A stretch of 64,000 nucleotides of DNA. It comes from Colius striatus (Eukaryota; Chordata; Aves; Coliiformes; Coliidae). The translations under genes were made by a program, and so were the position numbers. The stretch spans positions 1,787,501 through 1,851,500 of the forward strand of contig NC_084767.1 of assembly GCF_028858725.1 (NCBI RefSeq). Reading direction: 5' to 3'. Shown piece after piece: positions 25,801 to 40,800 of this stretch. The notes below the pieces were generated by a model. That model searched no databases. It had not been told where the DNA came from and saw nothing but the letters and a program-made list of their open reading frames with translations. How positions within the stretch are numbered: position 1 is the stretch's first letter; each line of letters opens with the position of its first letter.

Positions 25801-28800
25801 TGTGCCCCTAAAAGCATCCAGATATATTTGATAACACAATGATTTTCTTAATGTTTTAAGGTGAGTGAGCAGGCCCAGAACATCGTTCGTCCAGAGAATG
25901 CTTGAAAAGCGGCTCTCCGGTTATGGAGCAACATAGCACACAACAGTAATGAAAACATCACTAAAAGAAAACCTATTGGCCTCTGCTTTCCCTGCACACA
26001 TTGCAGTGTGTTTAAAATAGCTTGGAAATGATTGTATCAGAAGTTTGAAAGTTTACTTAACTGTTAAAAGTGCATCATACAACTGGTTTCAGAAGGTAAA
26101 GGAAACCCGTAAGAAGACGGCATTCAACACAAACCATCCATTACAGTGAAACTGATTAAACTGTAAGAAAGATTTAATGATCTCATGATACAACGTGGAG
26201 AAGGCATTTGCTGCTTAAAAACTTCCTCTGAACCCGAAGGGATGAGAAGGGATCTAAATAAATAAATAAAGATCAAGACGCTTAATAGTCATCCCTCTGC
26301 CGTGTAGGAGCTGGCACAAAGCAGCACTCTAGCAATACCCCTTCAATTTTATGTGGCGTAAGGATAGCAAACGTCTTGGAACTGGGAATTAGAAACAGCA
26401 GAAACGAGAATGAGATCCCCTCAAGTCTGAAAGGGGACACAGAAGGTAATTGTTAAAGCAGAATAAAATTCCTGGACTTAATCTTGGATTCTCAGCATGA
26501 GAATTCCTGCTGTCAGATTCCAAAGTATGATATTATTCAACTTGGTGTCTACAGAGAGCATAAGCTACATGACTGAAAAAATAATCAGCACACTAAGCAA
26601 ACCTATCTACATTAAAAACAAAAAGCATGTAGGAACACAGCAGTAGTTATGAATAGCAACAATTAAGGCATTACAAACTCATTTATGCTAAATGCACCTC
26701 AAGCTTCTGTTTCTGACATTTTCTTTACCATACATACAAACTTAAACTAACACCATCTTCACATCCCATATGCATGGAACACTAAAAAAAACCCCACTAC
26801 CCCAAAGCTCCAGCCTTCAGTGCTTGGTAGCTTTCAGCACACTGGCTCCCTTGTCTGAAGCAAGGAAAGGCAGGGAGCTGAATGGAAAGGTTCTGTTTAT
26901 TTTTATAACCCCTCCTTACGCACTTGTTTGAGAGACTTGATGGAGAGTTGAGGGGAAAGCATAAAATGAAGCATTTCCTTAATTTCTTAGAGCAAATAAT
27001 TTAAGAATGGAAAATGCATTAAAAAAATGCAGTTACTGTAAAACAAAAGAAAAGAGCTTTAGCTATGGAAGTGAACGGCTAGAGCAGCATCAAGGGGGAA
27101 AGACTGAAAGAGAGAAACGGAAGGAAAACAAGGGAAATTGAGTAACACCAAAAAAAAGAGAAGGTGCGCTTAAATCCCTCTAAGTACAGAAACATGCTCT
27201 AAAACCCTCCTGAAGTAAAGTTATTGTTCTCAGCAGCTAGGAGAAAGCTCTTTTGTAAATGCCAAGATGAGATCTAATGGCACAAAGCGTTCCAAAGCAA
27301 AGTATCTTTAAGCTGCATTTAATTCAGCAACAAATGTAAACTTGAAGGACAAAACAAACCCAACTGTTGTATAGTTTGGCATCATTCCAGGTCACTTAAA
27401 AATAACCATTTCTAAAAAGGTGGAAATACAGTTTTACTCTTCCTTTCCCATGTTTTCTATGGCCCTCATTCCATGCCCTACCCATGATTCCTATGACCTC
27501 CGCAGTAACAACAATAACAAAAAAATAACTGACGTCCAGATGTGAAGGGAAGAAGTGACTGTGCTGGCGGCGGAGGCGCTTTCCCGGCGCCAGGGGGAGC
27601 GCTCCGCCCGGTGTGCCCTGCGGACGGGCGGGCGCTCGGTGCCGCCGCGGGCGGCGCCTGGAACCCCACGCTTGGAACCCCACGCTTGGAACCCCACGCT
27701 TGGAACCCCACGCTTGGAACCCCACGCTTGGAACCGCGGCCCGGCCGGAGCGCCGCGCCCGGGACCCCAAACCCGCGGAGAGACCTCACACGGCTGCGAT
27801 CTGGTGACAGGCATCTTTGACGGGAGCTTCTGGATAATGCCGTGGTGTACAAGAAGCGTTGAAAGTTCCATGGCAAATCATAGAATCACAGAATGGTAGG
27901 GGTTGGAAGGAACCTTTAGAGATCATGTAAACCTACGTCTCTGCCAAAGCAGGTCCACCCACATCAAGTCACACACGAACACATCGCAGAGGGCTTAGAA
28001 GACCTCCAGAGTAGGAGACTCCACGCCCTCCCTGGGCAGCCTGTGCCAGGGCTCCCTCGTCCTCACAGTAAAATAGTTTTTTGTTATGTTTAAATGGAAC
28101 TATTTGTGTTCCAGCTTCATCTCGTCACCCCTTGTCCTGTTGCTAGATAAAATAGAAACAAGGGATGTCCCAACCTCCTCACATCCACCATTTAGATATT
28201 TGTAAATATTAATAAGGTCCCACCTCAGTCTCCTCCAGACTAAACAGCCCCAGTTCCTGCAGCCTTTCCTCGTAAGGAAGATGCTCCAGTCCTCTGATCA
28301 TCTTGGTAAATAAAGGGATTGACATTAAGGCTACAAACTGTCACATTCTTTCCCATTTGTGACTTTACACTTAAGGTCTGTTAAATCAGACTAGTGTCAA
28401 CAAATGATTTTTACTCTTTACTGTACTCTAAAAAGTATTTAATGTTGTTTCTTTTACCAAAGAAACCCAAAATCGCTCAGAGAAGAGAGGGCACTGCCAT
28501 AGCTCCACAAAACGGCAACCACGGTGACAGCGAGCAAAATATTACCTTTTCATTTCTTGCATGAGAACACACAACTTTAAATGTTTGCATGGACAACTTT
28601 TAGTGACACTAACCAGGTAGCTCAAGCTTAAGACTAAATCCTTCCACGTGAGGGAGGGATTTAGTAAATAATTGAACATTACTAGTGAAAAGTCAGTGGG
28701 TAAGAGTTGAAACTACCCAACTATCTCCAACTGCACCAGACAAAAAGGTACACTTCCTCTCTAAAAAAAACAAGCTTTACGTGTATTTCATAAACTACAT

Positions 28801-31800
28801 TTTAATATTTTCTGAAATGCAATAGATGTATCATAGGTGAAATATGCCCAAAATATTCCCTTGTCCAAAATTTTGTCTGCATTTTTCAATTAAAAAAAAA
28901 TAAAATCACAGAATGGTTCAGGTTGGAAGAGATACCTCAGATCATCTCGTTCCAATCCCCACTTCCTCTAGACATGGTTACTCAAAGTCCCATCCATCGT
29001 GGCATTACAACATTGCCAGAGATGGGGCATCCACAATCTCTCTGGGCAATCTGTTCTAGTGCCTCAGCATCCTCACAGAGAAGAACTTTTCCCTTACATC
29101 TAATGTGAAACCCCTCTCTCTCAGTTTGAAGCCATTAGCTCTTGTCTTCTTAGGGATAGAAGTTCCATAGTCTACAATGTGCTTAAAAAACACCTGAGAA
29201 AATAACCAAGAGGGGAAGAGGTGAAAGATGTGAAAAGTGAGAGGAGTATGGGACATCTCAAATGGATAATTTGAGGTAAAATTAACGTTTAGTTGGTGTT
29301 AGGGAAGGCATGTAGACAAGCAAGAAAGGACAAAGACTTTGGTACCTACCCATATAAAACTAAGGGGATCAGAAAAGCTACCAAAGCAAGTCAAAAGATT
29401 CACCAAGTATCTGCCACTTCAACCTGTATAGTTCCAACAGTCTGAAAAGCACTTTAGCTTTTTAAGCGTAAGAGAATATAAATCCTACAGGTCTGAAATT
29501 GTCCTCAGAGCACTACTCTTTGAAACATAGAAATGAAAGATAGCTTGTGGATGGCTTGTTTGAAAACAAAGCCTTATAGTCTGAAAGAACACAAGATAAC
29601 ATACAGAACAGGCACACATAAGAGGGGTCCTGCTTTCCCGTTTCCTTATCAGCAGCTACTGAATGTGTATTTATGTCCACATTGTGGATTACATGAACAC
29701 TAGTGAGTGCTAACTATATCTCCAGAAAACTTCTATTTGTGTTTGACTTCAACATACTCCAGTATATGGCTCTGACAGATGTACTTTGGCTATTCTGCTT
29801 GGGCTTCTGACCGTACATAGTAATACATGAATCAAGCTACTAATGCTCAGAAGGACAATATTAGTGAGATAAGCTGCACTCTGCTCTCAGTAACCTATCA
29901 GTGCTGCTTCAGGGGGTTTTTGTGTTTGTTTGTGGTTTTTTTTGCATAAAAGGACCACAAACTAAACACTGAAAAAGAAAGCTTTCTTTTTCCAGACTAG
30001 GGAAACAAAAAAGGGGGGGGAAAAAAAAAAAAATCACTTTCATGCCAAGAAAGTAAAATCACTGCATAAAAAAATTAAATACCACAACATGATGAACAGA
30101 AATGTTTGTTTCAGAGTGAAGATTTTTCATTGTTCAGGACCACAAGATGTTCTCCACAGATTTATATGCTGTAACTGAAGTCAGCTCAATTATCTGTTAG
30201 GAGATTATCATCACTTATAAAATACTGCACAACTGAACTGTACTGCTTCTAGTAATAGCTTCCAATTGGTAACATCACAACCAGCTTTGTTGTGCCTGAA
30301 CTCATTATCTCCCATCAATCACTGCTGGTTCCATACTAAAAAACCCACCCTACATCTCTTTTTATTATGCCCCTTGAACCAGGAACACTTTGGAAACATG
30401 GCTGTGGAAACACCAGGCTCTGAACATAGCCAGCAACAGAAATGGAAGGAGTCTTATTTTCTCAGCTAATATCTACTCTAAAATTAACCATCAAACTCGA
30501 AGGTTAACCCTCAAACAATGTTTCATAACAATGATTTACATACACTACCAGCAAACCTGGTAATGTGTGGTAGTGCTAAAGAAAAACGTGCAACAGTTTT
30601 TATCTTTGTTCACTTGATTCAACACTTTGGTTAGAACCTTGGATGCAGCATATAGCACCAGTAGGGGTAAATAATTCAGTGTCTGTGGTCTTCCCAAAAG
30701 AATGCAACACAGATACTGACCCTTTACGCTCTCCAGCATCTCCAACATCTAGCATATTTTTTCCATGGTCAGTAGTGTGCTGTTCCCTCATCACCTTGAT
30801 AAGACATTGAGGTACATAAAATCACAACCCATAAAGGAAGCTTACAGTTCACTGCTAGATTTTGGGAGCAATGTTCTCTTGAATGAAGTAATCATAAGAT
30901 AAATATTAAATCAGGAAAGGAGTAGAGAGCTCTATCTCATAAAGTTTCAGATCTTTAAAAGACATGTAAATTTAGCATTTCTTATTAATATTTAAATAGC
31001 AACAGTCTTAAATATGCAGAAATCTCTAAATAGCATGTGCAGAGAAAACCTGCAATAGAGAAAATAAGTGCCATAAGAAAAGAAGGTATTTCTACACTAA
31101 AGGTAATGAAAGAATAATAAATATCTATCCATTCATCTATTCAGAATGGAACTTACTTTAAAACATATTAAGAAATCAGAAAGTCTAAGAGATCTTAGTC
31201 AATGTCTCTGCACAAACTTAAAAGCCTTGAACATGCCCTAGGGCAAGAGTCACACCATTCCATTAAGAGCACTATTAGGATTAGAGTTGCTATTGATGTG
31301 GGTGGTGTCACTGAGGACACAAGAACAATTCTGGACAGTAGATCCACAGAAGATTTGTGAAATGCCATGTTTAATCTTGCAAAAACTAAAATAAACAGAA
31401 GTCACAGAAAGGGCACATTACAACAGTTTCTTTATAGTGATGATAAAGGTATTGGATCGGACAGGATAAACCTAATTAGAAACACTTCTCAAACCTCTGG
31501 GAAGCTGCCCACTGTGCTGAGGGACTGAGCAGCAGGCACAAGAAACCTGGTTACACAGTAAAAAAATTTTTTAAATGTATATTTCAAACCAATTACAATA
31601 TCATGTATACATGGGGCTCCTATGTGCATAATATTACGCCTTCAACTATTACTCCAAGGACATCACTGGATTATGCACCTTCTGTTTTCCTTTTTTTAAT
31701 TTTACAACTGGGAACACTAAAATACTAAAAGCTGAGATGAGAAACTTTCTATATTTTACCACTATTAAGAGTTTCCAATGAGACATCGTTCTGCAAATAT

Positions 31801-34800
31801 CTGTTTAAAGACTAGGTACGGAGAAAAACCCAAGCATTACATATTTATGCCTATCCTACATATAGTTTGAACATTAATGCTACACAAATAGCAACACTAA
31901 ATAAACTCTGTTAAAGAAAAAAAATTAGCCTGTTGAGGAGGGATCTGGATGAACAGAGGACAACAGAAGCTCTGTTACTGTATAGCACTATGTAGTGTGG
32001 TACCAAAGTCTTGCAAGAAACAAGTATTTTAACCTTTTGTTATTCAAGATGCCAGAACAGACACATCATAATTTAATCTTTAAAATAACTATGTGTTTAG
32101 TATTATGCTTTCAATAGGCAGTCTCATAGACTAATAGTTTAACATCCATCTTTCTGTAATTTTGTTAATAGCTTCTTTATTTTTAGAAACTCTTCTCCAT
32201 GTTTCCTACAACTTCACACTGAATAAAAAGCAAACCAAACTTTAAATTTGGTCCATGGCAGACATTACCGACTCAGGATAAAATCTCACCATCTCACCTG
32301 GTGCCTCTGAAAAGGAGTTCATTAAGGTAACAGTCTCTAAAGTCCACATAGTCAAAACCCAGTAAGAAGATACTCACACAGCTCTGTGCTGTGCTTCTTG
32401 GATTTAAAAATAAAGAGATTGCACTGTCCAGTCAGAAAGGACAATAAGCAGCATTTGAAAAACAAATAGTTAAGAAACAATTAAAATACAGCAGTTGCTT
32501 TAATTTTAACTGAATAAGGTAGAACATGTGCAGCTGGTTCATTTATCCATCTTGCATATCTCCATCTAAATGCTGCTACAATTTTAATGGAAAGGCATAC
32601 AGATAAGGAGTGCTTTCTCATGGATGGTTTCTTACTATCACAGTGGTAGCTTCTGAACAAAGGCAGCAGTAACATACATCTGGAGGCTGAGCTAATGCTC
32701 TGCTCCTACAGTTAAAGTGCTGTCTTTGTCTTCCAGCAGCTTATTTTCTCCTAAGAGTTGGGCTGTCTGCTCCCTTTAAGCTGAGAAGCCTAGACACCTT
32801 CCATTATATGACAAGACAGAGACCCACTAGCTATTGTTCATCTGATTCATGGTGTGTGTTTTAGGAATATTATGAAAACAGAACAGCTGCAATTTATTTT
32901 CAGATGTCCCCCCAAAAATCAGTACAGGGGATGGCAACTTAAGGGAAAAAAAAATGTATAATGTAGTTTTGCTTTTAAACTTCTGACACTACATCTATAT
33001 TTGTTGTGGTTTGTTTTTTTTTAAGAATGAATGAATGCATTGTAAAATAGTATGAGCAAAGTGGACGTTCCACACTGAAGAAGAGATAAAGCAGACCTCA
33101 GTAACATTTTCACAATACACAGTTACCTAAAAGATCCCCACCCACAGACAGACATGCATTTAAGATGAAGCCTTTGGAGGGAACACACCATCTTATCCTC
33201 ACCATTCATCTTTTAGGAGTCACGCAACTAAACTATTTTTAGTATCTCAATTAAAAGGTTCCTGGAAAAAAAAAACAGGACTGAAAAAAGATGGAAAGGT
33301 TTCTGAGAAAGCTAAAAAGGTATTTTAAAATTAAATGACTCATCTTTACACCATGTGCAGAAGTTAGCTTCAGCTACTGAGAGTACCACGTAAATAAAGA
33401 AGCTAAACAACTCATCTGAGTACAGGATACGTCTTTCCCCACTCCCAGGTGCAGGTATCTTGGCATCTATTAAATTGTTAATTAGTTTCCAGCAACATTT
33501 TTGCCAATTAAAAAAAAAATCATTTAATACTTCTCCATCTGGGCATGAAATACTTTCAATGGAACATTTAAGTTTGTGAGCTACAGAAGAATCGCTCCTG
33601 ATGCACACGGCACCATGTCCCAAACCCCCAGTGGCCATCGCACCCTGATAGAAGCACGTCGCCAAAAGGGGCATCATCTATTAATGCCACTTCTTTTAGC
33701 ATCGCTTCCTTCAGGCTCCCAGAGATTACAGCTGATTATTGGTCCAAACTTGTGTTTCAAGAAACTGAAAGGATTTAAAGTCAAACCAAAAGATGCATTT
33801 CAGCACTAGATTTCACTGCCCTGTGACAGTCTGTCAGTACCTTAGAAAGCTCAACACCCAGATAGCTTCACAGACAGAGGATAGAAAGATATCATTTATT
33901 TACTTGTTTTCCCAAACAATATCATGGAAATTTGGGAACTTATATACCTAATGTTACTAAGAATTACTCATAGAAGCAGGTATTAAATGCCTTCAATATA
34001 AAGATGGTGCTGCTCTCCCTCTCAATGAGTTCATATATTCAATCCCAGCCAGCATATCTCTCCTTGCTTGGTGGAGACTTAAAAAACATGTAACAAACAT
34101 AATGCATTTTCATTTTGTTCCTGTCAGTAATGTCACTTTTGTTATAAAACATGCAGCTTAGACTTAGAGCCTTACAGATGAAACATATGGATACCAAATA
34201 TGAAGCCAGCAGTCCACATTCCACGAAGAAACAGATGGGCACCCATCTGCCAAAATGCCTGGTGAAATACCTCAGGTTACTGAGAGGTAACAGTACAACA
34301 TTAGCTGATACTTGACCATTTGAAGTTACTTATTTTTAAGTCACTCCTCAGAAGCATTACAAATATGACACTAGTCAATTCAGTACATGAATACCGGGCA
34401 CTGCTACAGACCTTGTATGCAAGTCACGAGTGCGTTCTTTCTGACCAACAATACCATCTTCATTAGGACATGGTAGGATCTGAAATACATTTTCAGCTTT
34501 TCAAGTTAACAGCTTCGTAATTTACGTGGCAGATGTGCAAGGCAAACTGCACAGAAATAGATAAGCCAAGGAAAACATCCTGATGGCTGCAAATGAATTA
34601 CGACTTGTGGGAGGAAGGAACTATAAAGCTATTTCCTGTGCCTTACAACTTCTAATCACAAAAGACTACTAAGTAAACAAGATAACCCAAAATCCACCAC
34701 ACACACACAATTTCAAAAAGAACAGTGACTTTAAGAATTAAACTGAACCCTGATAAAGAACTCAGAAGATGTCTCACTTACTGAAACCACTACTGCACTT

Positions 34801-37800
34801 GGCTGAAGTCTACCCTTTCAAAGTTTCTCCTCCTCTCAAAAGTCACCCTATTGCAGCTCTGCTATGCTAGAGTTGAAGTAGTTTTCACAGATGTTGGGAA
34901 TGTGAGACAACTAAATACATGGTAGTTTTAAAACATATTTGTGTAAGAATTAACATTTCCCTCCCAAGTTAACAATGATTTCATCTCTCCTACAGCTGAT
35001 CTCCTGCAGTACATGAGTCTTAATGCTTTTATAGTCTTACATAAAGACACCTCTTGTGGCTTACTCGAGCAGATATATGGCTGCTTTAAATATCTTAATT
35101 TGTCAACGATTGTGGAGTGGCAATAAGTAAATAACTTCAGACTCACTGAGGATTTTGCCATGGTAGTACTATCAATGGTGGGTTTTTACCACCTCTATAT
35201 AAAGTATTTCATCTAAATCCCAGGACCATGTCTTTACTTCCCCATTCTTTATAGGTTGCTTTGGTTCCAAAAACCCACCCTAACATTCTTCAGTTAGCAT
35301 CCTCTAATCTTAAATTAGATGATCTTCACTTCAAATACACATTTCAACAGTTCCATTTTTAAAGGCTTACTAAGTATTGTCATTTTACTTATAATTCATT
35401 CAAAAAAACTTCTTTAAAAGGTGACTCACTAAGATAAATGTTAGACTGCAGCAACTAGAATGAATCAAAAACACTTCCTTTTACCTTATGCTGGTAAGAA
35501 CACTACAATAGCATTTCCTTTGTTTTTCAGCATTAGCTTTTAAGTCAAATTTGTTTAGTTCCAATTTTAGCTGAAATTGAAGTACAATTACACCTAAACC
35601 ATTCTTGTGACAAATCTGATTAGTCTTAAGCATGAAAACCAATTTCACAAACAAGTGTAAAAAAGATGCCTTTCAGGCAGCATTTGACACTTTGTTGAGA
35701 TGATAACATGCTGAAACAGCAGCTGTGGTTTTGATTCAGACAGAAAGGTGACACTGTTACTGCCCTTTGAAAATTTTTGGTCTCACTGCACTCATGCAAG
35801 CATATATCTGGCATATCACATTGAAGTCAGTGCTTCATAGCCTCTATTCCTGTGGATTTAATTGATTTCAAAGTTCAAAATGGTATGTTTAAGCAACAGC
35901 ACTCTTATAGTCAAAAAAAGTAGAATCACAGAACTTGGATAATCTTTTGTAACTGCAGAATTAGAGAATTCCATAGGTATGTTGCAATCACATGATTTAT
36001 TTTGCTCAGTCCTCAGATTTACTTTGGTACTCTGCTCCTTACACTTCAGTTGTTTTCTTCTGCAACAAACTGCAGCAATTGTAAAATATTTTTTTTAGAG
36101 TTAACTACCTTTCTTTACAGATTTCAGTCAGTCAGATTGCACTTCCTTCTCCAAGACTCAGAAAGAGCCACCACGTATTTTTCATCAAGTGCCACATCTT
36201 TGGTTTTTTTTCCATATTTGTGATCCAATCAGATTACAGGACTTATATTGAAAACAAACATTTGACCAAGAAGGACAAAAAGCAAGAGAAATTTAACTTA
36301 AAACATGCTTTCTGTAGAGTGCTTTGAATAAAACTCATGCACTCTGTAGAGTGAATGAATAAAACACCAGGACAAAAGTAAATCTTATTAAAAAACTGTT
36401 AGGCAATTATAGCATAAAACGATGCTGTAAAGAGACTGAAACACTCTTCACCATAGCTTACACCCTCCAAATCAACAGTGTTTCTTTGTACTTTGGTACA
36501 CTTAAATAACTTCGGGTGTAACTTTTCCTGAAAATAAAGCTCATTTCAGGTGTTCAGTTGGTTGCGTAAACCAACTTCAGAATAACGTATCCAGTGCTAC
36601 TTGCTTCTTTGTGTGCACAAACTATTAAGATACAATATTCAAGGCCACAGTTTAAGTATTTTAAGTGTGTACAGAAACCGTAACAGGTAAGAGATCACAA
36701 GTACTCCCAGTCAGCGAGTTTCCAGGATTGGGGCACATTTTGAGAGAATTATTTACAATAAGAATGACGTCTTATCCTTTCCAAACAAGAAATAAAAAGG
36801 GTAAATTTTTCAGAGGACAAGTGAGTTGAAGTGACACTCAAAATGAGGCAACAGCAAGCTCTGAAGCTGTGTAACCTCAATCCACTTGTGTACCTCATAC
36901 TTCCTATTTTTGACAATAAAAATCGTTTTTGACAGTGACCTTGGATAGGAGATAATAAATCAACCTTGCACTTAGAAGAATATGAGTAGCTATGATGCTC
37001 CAAACCCTCCAGAATATTGCATAATAGCCTCTGTACTCAAGACAGCCCATCTCCTACTTCCAAAACAAACTTGAAGTTCTCAGTATCAAAACAGCTGTGT
37101 CATTACTGCTTTAACACTATCCCTAAAACCTACCACTGTTTTGATAAGCAGCTCCCTCACCTCTAAAGCTTCCACAACTCTGCATTCTTTGTAACAGATC
37201 ATTCACTGTTCATACAAAATCTGTCCACCTAAAAACTTCATCCTAGGGTTTTCTGACACCATTAACAGTTGTAAGTTTTCACTGACATAACAGGTCAAGG
37301 AAATCCCCTGATGCTATATATGCTTGAAATATATTAGTTGAATAGTTACAGGTAAAAGATTTTATTCTGAAAAGCAAGAATGTTGCCTAGTAGTTATTGC
37401 ACCTATGTACAGCACAGGCTCATCCACTCATACCAATCACACTGAATTCTAAATAATCCAAACTTTCCTTACTCAAAGAATTGATTCAAGTATTTATCAA
37501 CTGTATATGATGTGGAAAGAGGAATGCACATGCAGTAATATAGAGTTTAGTACTGCCAAAACCCACATACCCTGAACATTAATGGCCTGTAGTTAATTAT
37601 CTTTTTAGTTTCATCTATCCCTTCATTGCAAGCTGAGTATCATTGCCTTAATTCCAGATTTATTACAAATTAAGTATCACTCTAAACACATGCTAGCTGT
37701 TCCACTAGGAAGGGCTGATTCAAGTTGAAACAGTCCAGGTGCTAAAGCTTTCAACACACAAACTGCTCATTCTCTGCTGCTACATAATCAGCAGAAGCTC

Positions 37801-40800
37801 AGTCTTCTGCAACCATTTTGAGAGGAATAACCCTTAGTTCAGATAACTTCTCTAAGGCAACAGCAAGCACCTGCTACAAGCTCTTCTCTCATCAGTTTCA
37901 CAGGCAAAGTACAGGTAAGGTTATCAGATCTGTCTTAAGTCCCACTCTAGAAGTGCTACCCTTGATGCCTCCAGTCTGGTCCAAGGGCTCTAATTCTGGT
38001 CAGGTCCTCTCCCTGGCCCCTTCAGGCTAAATGCAACCAGTCAGACAACAGCCTCCCAACGGCACGTAAACCATGCTTGTCAAACACAGCCAACTTGTAC
38101 AACACAAGTTGCACTCTATCCCTAACACAGTCTAGCTGTGAAGGGCTTGTGGTTTCCTTTTACCTTTAACTACAGAGCTATGACTGTACAGCTTCACATG
38201 TCATCTGTGATGTAGCAAAGTATTAACATCATACTACCCATGAAAGCATGAGTTGTGTATCTCAATGGAATGTATAAGTATGGTCCAAGTATGAGGGGAC
38301 GTACAAGAAAACTGCTGTTTAAACACAACCTCTTGTCCTGGAAAATGTCTTAAGACTGAGGCAGAAGCTGCACTGCACTTTTCAGAGTAGAAGGGAAAAA
38401 GAGTAATAGTTTACAGAAAATTATCAAATTGCAGACTCATAACCAGTTGTTTTCCTTCATTTATTCAAGTGTCTTTCAGTGAAATTGCTATGCAGGAGGC
38501 ATTCAGCAGGAGAGAGGCACTTGAGATTACTATCCCAGTCTTTGTTTTTCTGAAGTGAAACATATTACCATTTACTGATTTTATTTCTAAGACACACTGG
38601 AATTAATTCTATAGTTGCTGTTTGGAAAAACCCACCACCTCAACATTAGATTTCAGGCCTCTTACTTCCTGAAAATAATTTAAATCACAGCTCATCAGCT
38701 TTCTTAAAATTGTTTCCTTACAGTCTGCTTGCTTACTATCTGAAGTTCAAAGCAAGAACTGTCCCACTGTTCTATGCAGTGCTACAATACCTGCTACAGT
38801 CAATAGCTCTGATCCACCTGCAATGTTTCCTTTCATATGCAATACTGAAATCCAATCCAGAAAAGACCATTACATGTCAGATGAGTCAAGGAAGATACAT
38901 GGAGTGTGTAAGTATGTACTACATAGAATATGTCTGGAAGCAAGAACCTTATTTCTTGACTCTACTACACACAGCTGTAAGACGAACACAATCAAGACCC
39001 TTTAAGTTTGTGTTTTGGTGTCTCCAGGACCATCTCCCTTCTCCTAGGGAGAAAGCTATTAAAAAAACTAAGCCTTTTCCTGCACCTCACCTTGCTAACA
39101 AGAACATGAAATGTTGCCTCTTAAAGCACAATTAAGATTTTGCAGTCTCTCAGTGAGTACTTTCTGCTGCTTTAGTATAAGGAGGGCTGTTCAAGGGGAA
39201 ATCTGTTCAGTGTCATAATCTCTGACAATGTCAAAAGATGCCTATTATAGCTTATAAAAAAAATAAAGGCAAGTGTGCAGTGATAATTCTGCAGAATAAG
39301 CTGTGAGCATCCAACAGTTTACAGTTGGGGGCAAAGAATCCCAGGGGATTTCCTACTACACCTTCACCTTTTGCCAGTGCTCCTTCAGCATCTAGTGGCC
39401 TCAAAGGTGCTCTCAGATTTCTTGACTCCAACTCGTTTTAAACTAGGCCGTATGCCTTTCAGTGTTCTTCAGGCTTCCTTACCTGTCTTGGTTTTGTTTT
39501 CACATGAGAACAACCAGCAACTCTAAATTCTGCATTTTTTCCAATGGACATTTCAGCTCTCAAATACATGAGTCTGCTTTGAATTATTTCCTTAACCCTC
39601 CTCTTCAACAATGATGGATTTTTTTCGTTGCTGTCTTAAGAAGTTGCAACAGTTTTGTTATGAGGACTTGCTTTTTCTCTGTATCACCTGCAAGAACTCC
39701 ACTCTTCAGCATGCTTTAAAAAAAAAAAAAAATCTAACTTTTATATAAGCAACTTATTTAAAAACACACTCCCAAAATACTACTTTTTTTTTTTCCTGTA
39801 TGCTTCTGTAGCTCACAAAAAAGACTCTGAAAGTAATATCCTGAATCAGAATCAATGCACAGCTCAGGGTCACGTCAAGGCTTGCCATTTACTTTTTTGC
39901 TAGCTCTTTGGTGCACCAATGACTGATCTTCCAAATGTGTACCATTCTCAGAAGATGCTGATGCAATGTGTATCTAACCTATATAGGACACATGAAGTCA
40001 CCCACTGCTATCGCGTTTCCTGCTCACATCCCCTCTCTGACATCCACATGGGGTGGGAGGATATCAAGCAAAAGCTGTCTTCCTCTTCTTGCTCTGACCT
40101 CATGCATTTAGTCTTGAGTTTTCAGTTCATTGGGACTAAAGTGGTTGACAGTTTGTTAATGTGGTCTGATAAAGTTTTTTCAGTGCGTTGCTCACTCATT
40201 TGGCCATGCCTCTGCCTACTGTTCTTGGCCTATAAGGGAGTCCTGCTAACCACACTTTTAAAATGAGACACTGACAGAATACGTTTACCCAAATTCCAGG
40301 CTTCACCTTATTCTTCAGTCTTCTAAAATCTGTCTTTATATATCAAGACAGATATGTCTGTTACAAAGAGTATTTCATACAATAGACCTATAGGAACGAT
40401 TTTTCTCTTCACCAACTGGAGGTCTTCCTCCTGTTAAATTAGTTGTCACCTCCTGATAAATTTGAGTACCATCAAAACAAAGTTACGCTGATAAACAGTT
40501 CTGACAATCGTTTCCTCATTATTTCTTCTGTAATATCTTATTAAATCAATACACCATATATAATCAAAAGCACACCAAAACAGTTGAATTGATGCAAGAA
40601 TTATAGATGAGGCTCATGGCACATGAAACAGTAACAAAATATCACAGAAAGGCTGCACACTGCACTTTGTGTCACTCACAGTATTTCTGCTGGCAGAAAG
40701 AGTAAAGTGTTCTCCCAACTCAAACTGAATGTTAGGAAACACAGGACTCACTACACTTTTGCTTGATATATTCTAGCCAATCTTCATTTTAACATTCTGT

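Noticed and set aside
27396..27899. Repetitive proteins translated from the minisatellite ([13 protein letters not shown] and similar)
   Set aside because: The 14-bp unit lacks stops and cycles through all frames; the repeated peptides follow from that, with no start context or conservation evidence.
35919..35980. Possible CR1 tip (AGAATCACAGAACTTGGA)
   Set aside because: The match is under 20 bp and the sequence diverges immediately; not enough to call an element.
38710..39135. 141-codon plus-strand open frame in intron 1
   Set aside because: No domain, no splice or promoter context, and a composition like the surrounding intron; probably chance.
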